Below, in pieces: positions 61,364-64,000 of a stretch of DNA of 64,000 bases (within the stretch, counting starts at the first letter, position 1; the number at the start of each line of letters is the position of its first letter). Both the position numbers and the translations under genes were made by a program. The stretch comes from WLND01 sp040398845 (GTDB lineage: Bacteria; Actinomycetota; Actinomycetes; S36-B12), in contig JBBATH010000012.1 in NCBI GenBank assembly GCA_040398845.1, positions 1 through 64,000 of the forward strand, given 5' to 3'. Below the pieces are notes generated by a model. That model worked only from the letters and a program-made list of their open reading frames with translations, was not told the origin of the DNA and made no database searches.

Positions 61364-62727
61364 TGGGCGAGTCAGCACTTCAGGTTGTCTGCGTCCCCGG
61401 CTTACCGGTGATCAAGGAAGACGACGACCTGGCGCAACTCATCGTTGATGGCGCGAGGAGCGTCACGTGGCCCGATGGCAGCACCGGTGTCGCTGACGGC
61501 GACATCTTCGTCGTGACGAGCAAGATCGTGTCGAAGGCCGAGGGGCGCGTCGTCGCCGCTACCTCCCGCGACGAGCTCATCGACTCGGAGTCAGTCCGCA
61601 CCTTGGCCACCAAGGTGACCGAGAAGAACACGACGAGGATCGTGGAGACTGCCCACGGCCTCGTCATGGCAGCGGCAGGCATCGACGCGAGCAATGTCGA
61701 CGCTGGCTTCGTCGTCCTTCTCCCCCTCGACCCCGATGCGTCGGCTTCCGGGCTTCGAATGGCGATGGAGGATCTACTCGGCGTTCGCGTCGCGGTCATC
61801 ATCACCGACACGATGGGTCGGGCTTGGCGAAATGGACTGACAGACAACGCAATCGGAGCCGCTGGCCTCGAGGCTCTCGATGACCATACCGGCCGACAGG
61901 ATGCCCACGGCCGCACCCTTGAGATGACCGTCGTCGCCACGGCCGACGAGGTCGCGAGCGCCGCAGACCTCGTGAAGGGCAAGTCCAGGAGTATGCCGGT
62001 GGCGATTGTTCGAGGCCTATCTCGTGTCGTGACTGACGCCGACGGCCCCGGGGCTCGGTCGCTCGTGCGCCCGCGTGGCGAGGATCTCTTCTGGCTGGGG
62101 ACGAACGAGGCAATCGCAGAGGGACGTCGCAGCGCGCCCGCGCACCGGCGCACCGTTCGCGCCTTCACGGACGCGAAGGTCGACGAGAAGGTCATCACCG
62201 CCGCGCTCTCGGCCGCGTCGACCGCGCCCGCACCACACCACTCCACGCCCTGGCGATTCATCGTCCTACGCGATGAACCGGAGCGGGCAACCCTCCTCGA
62301 TGCAATGCGCGATCGCTGGGCACACGACCTTCGACAGATCTCCGGAATGGATGACGCCGCGGTGAAGCGCCGGCTGGCCCGCGGAGATGTCCTTCGTCGA
62401 GCACCCGTCATCGTTCTGCCGTTCATTGACCTCTCGGCCGGCGCACACGCCTATCCCGACCCCCTTCGGACCGCAGCCGAGCGCGACCTTTTCCTGGTCT
62501 CCGGTGGCGCAGCCGTCCAGAACCTCATGATCAGCCTCTCAGCCAACGGACTGGGCACCGGGTGGATCTCATCGACGATGTTCTGTGCCGATGTCGTACG
62601 ACAGGTCCTCTCGCTCCCCGACTCCTGCGAGCCGCTCGGCGCAGTGGCCGTCGGCTGGCCCGCACAATCCCCGAGTCCCCGCGAACCGGTCGAGCTCAGC
62701 CTGCTACGACTTGGGCCCGGGAGGTAA
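61363..62727 (+). CDS. fbiB: bifunctional F420-0:gamma-glutamyl ligase / FMN-dependent reductase FbiB
   Basis: 454 residues. The N-terminal CofE domain (about 1-245) has FVVTSKIVSKAEGRVV, ITDTMGRAWRNGLTDNAIGAAG and GRQDAHGRTLEMT; the C-terminal nitroreductase-type domain (about 260-450) has HRRTVRAFTDAKVDEKV and SANGLGTGWISSTMF. In mycobacteria FbiB adds the poly-glutamate tail and reduces dehydro-F420-0. The full-length fusion is present, without truncation. Its ATG is coupled to the fbiA stop. Its last 24 bases overlap a gene on the other strand. fbiC is not in the window. Confidence 0.96.
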   Translation: MGESALQVVCVPGLPVIKEDDDLAQLIVDGARSVTWPDGSTGVADGDIFVVTSKIVSKAEGRVVAATSRDELIDSESVRTLATKVTEKNTTRIVETAHGLVMAAAGIDASNVDAGFVVLLPLDPDASASGLRMAMEDLLGVRVAVIITDTMGRAWRNGLTDNAIGAAGLEALDDHTGRQDAHGRTLEMTVVATADEVASAADLVKGKSRSMPVAIVRGLSRVVTDADGPGARSLVRPRGEDLFWLGTNEAIAEGRRSAPAHRRTVRAFTDAKVDEKVITAALSAASTAPAPHHSTPWRFIVLRDEPERATLLDAMRDRWAHDLRQISGMDDAAVKRRLARGDVLRRAPVIVLPFIDLSAGAHAYPDPLRTAAERDLFLVSGGAAVQNLMISLSANGLGTGWISSTMFCADVVRQVLSLPDSCEPLGAVAVGWPAQSPSPREPVELSLLRLGPGR

Positions 62728-63159
62728 CAGGGGGCTTGGCGGCTCGCGGCGCCTCAGGTCTTCGACGTAGGCCTTCCATGCGTCTAGTCCCGGGTCTTCG
62801 GGTTCAGGTTGCTTCTCTGGCACCGCTGGAGCAGCCGCATCGGCTTCGTCATCCACTGCGGCACTCAGCCGAGCCACCCGCTCACGCCAGCGCTTGGTGA
62901 GCCCCTTCGTGACGCTGCCCTCAGTTCGATAGCGATGCCAAATCCAGATGGTAAAAAGGCCGATGAGCGGCCACTCAAACATGTACGCCCACGCCCGCCA
63001 GACACCCTCAGACGCCCGCCGAGCCTCAATAATCGTGAACACGGTGCACAGGGAGAGGACAAGGACCAGGGGGATGTGAAGTTGCCAAACATCCCGCCAT
63101 CCACCGCGAACGCGTCGTGGCTCTGGCGCCTGAGGGCCTGCCGCGCTGTCGCCGCTCAT
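62704..63159 (-). CDS. small predicted membrane protein
   Basis: 151 residues. Two hydrophobic segments (about 27-45 and 56-78: LHIPLVLVLSLCTVFTII and AWAYMFEWPLIGLFTIWIW) are followed by a charged C-terminal tail (LTKRWRERVARLSAAVDD) with many Pro/Glu. No family recognised. The ATG overlaps the stop of the upstream CopD-like gene (ATGA), so it is co-translated with it. It may be an accessory of that copper- or cytochrome-associated membrane protein; inference only. Its 3' end overlaps fbiB. Confidence 0.75.
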   Translation of the reverse strand: MSGDSAAGPQAPEPRRVRGGWRDVWQLHIPLVLVLSLCTVFTIIEARRASEGVWRAWAYMFEWPLIGLFTIWIWHRYRTEGSVTKGLTKRWRERVARLSAAVDDEADAAAPAVPEKQPEPEDPGLDAWKAYVEDLRRREPPSPLLPPGPKS

Positions 63160-64000
63160 GGCACCAACGTGCGTGATGACGAAACCCCGGAACTGACGAC
63201 GTTGGCTGCCTGCAGCGTCTTGACGAGGCGGGCGCCCAGCAATGCTTCGACGGCGACAATGGTGGCGATCGTGATCCTGAGTCCCGCAGCGCCTGCGGAC
63301 GCTTGGCCAAGACCGTTGACCCAGATCACCAGCGGCCAACCCACCATCACCACGAGGATCCCAGCAACGGCCTGCTTGGACACCAGACACGTCGCCCAGA
63401 GCAGGCCAACGCCGACGATGACCAACACGCCCACAATCGTGCCAAACTCGGGTCCAAGCACCGCATTCAGGGCCTGGAGTCCGGCAATGTCTGCCACGGC
63501 AACGAGGAGGAGCACCGCCGGCACCTCCGAGTGCCCGCGAAGCCACCCGAGTGCCGTACCGAGCCATCCATCGGCCCTGCTCCCCGCTCGCTCAGAACTG
63601 GGCAGGCCAGCATGTCGCAGCACGACCAGCAGGTGCGCGATGAGCATCGGCAGGGCGATGGCGAGCAGTGCTAGGGCAATCGGTGAGTAGCGTCCAGATG
63701 CCACCCCGGCGGGGGCCGGCCCAACCCTCGCGAGCACGATCGACAGGGCGATCGCTACGCCCATGATAAGGAACTCCGAGGCCGCATAGCGCGTGAGCAG
63801 CCCGGGTGCCGCCATGTTCCCCGCCAACACACGCTTTCCCAGCAACACACGCCGCTGGAGGTAGCCGAAGCCGACGAGCCAACCAAGGAGGGTGGCCTTG
63901 GCGATGATGAGCGACCCGTAAAGGGTTCCGACAAACTCGCTCGGCAATGTGAGTCGTAGGGAGGCGTTGAGTAGGCCCGTCTCCGCGATGAGGATCACAC
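63156..64000 (-). CDS. CopD-like membrane protein, N-terminus outside window
   Basis: At least 280 residues visible, all hydrophobic: about seven or eight transmembrane segments, starting in a CopD-type motif (SEFVGTLYGSLIIAKATLLG followed by WLVGFGYLQRRVL) that fits PF05425 copper-resistance D. Ser/Pro-rich end. The reading frame is open to the window edge, so the start is not visible. Candidate role is copper uptake or cytochrome oxidase assembly; that is inferred from family only. The stop is coupled to the next small membrane-protein gene. Confidence 0.72.
   Translation of the reverse strand, partial: VILIAETGLLNASLRLTLPSEFVGTLYGSLIIAKATLLGWLVGFGYLQRRVLLGKRVLAGNMAAPGLLTRYAASEFLIMGVAIALSIVLARVGPAPAGVASGRYSPIALALLAIALPMLIAHLLVVLRHAGLPSSERAGSRADGWLGTALGWLRGHSEVPAVLLLVAVADIAGLQALNAVLGPEFGTIVGVLVIVGVGLLWATCLVSKQAVAGILVVMVGWPLVIWVNGLGQASAGAAGLRITIATIVAVEALLGARLVKTLQAANVVSSGVSSSRTLVP

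Overview
The window is a high-GC actinobacterial chromosome segment (class Actinomycetes by gene content: WhiB2-type regulator, MtrA-MtrB-LpqB, AdnA/AdnB, UvrD2 with HRDC domain, NAD-specific 180-kDa-class glutamate dehydrogenase, two-domain FbiB, MoeZ). Gene order recalls two blocks of the Mycobacterium tuberculosis chromosome (roughly Rv3193c-Rv3206c and Rv3235-Rv3262, recalled from memory). I cannot assign a genus. Coding density is very high: neighbouring genes commonly overlap by 1-11 bases and several convergent genes overlap at their tails. No CRISPR array, rRNA, phage module or transposase gene is visible.

Layout. 1-53: truncated initiator tRNA. 0.1-15.6 kb: UPF0182 membrane protein, a tiny membrane protein coupled to a PDZ/Lon-like protease, NUDIX hydrolase, zinicin-like protein, a zinc-ribbon protein, M20 peptidase, an orphan E1-like docking protein, ABC1 kinase, UvrD2, mycoredoxin-like protein, NudC and an acyltransferase. 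15.6-22.1 kb: AdnB and AdnA, a two-subunit helicase-nuclease for double-strand break resection. 22.1-27.4 kb: a large flippase-like membrane protein with an embedded kinase-like region, a CDGSH protein, an AbiEi/DUF559-type gene flanked by two related 57-bp palindromes, and MoeZ. 27.5-35.3 kb: glutamate dehydrogenase, a DUF2505 protein, then a wax-ester/triacylglycerol synthase coupled to a patatin lipase. 35.4-39.2 kb: CpaB/CpaE-like pair, a small HTH protein, a protein with an internal beta-barrel-like duplication, and an Rv3235-family protein. 39.2-43.7 kb: SecA, a GNAT-LuxR fusion and ComFC. 43.9-49 kb: operon CPBP protease-mtrA-mtrB-lpqB (minus strand). 49-54.7 kb: sahH, a cation transporter, manA, a Trm112-like gene, manB and a DUF3499 gene. 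54.8-60.1 kb: DUF5719 protein, a 1192-residue membrane glycosyltransferase and the WhiB2-like regulator. 60.4-62.7 kb: fbiA-fbiB for coenzyme F420. 62.7-64 kb: a small membrane protein and the C-terminal part of a CopD-like membrane protein cut by the window edge.

Themes. The segment is mostly housekeeping: envelope biogenesis and secretion (SecA, mannose-phosphate supply by ManA/ManB, membrane glycosyltransferase, MtrAB-LpqB), genome maintenance (UvrD2, AdnAB), redox and cofactor chemistry (mycoredoxin, NudC, CDGSH, MoeZ, F420) and one-carbon recycling (SahH). The least ordinary parts are the palindrome-flanked AbiEi/DUF559 gene (24.87-26.12 kb), the only long non-coding gap (4.48-4.88 kb) with nested inverted repeats and DnaA-box-like sites, the CpaB/CpaE pair without any visible pilus machinery, and the GNAT-LuxR fusion beside secA.
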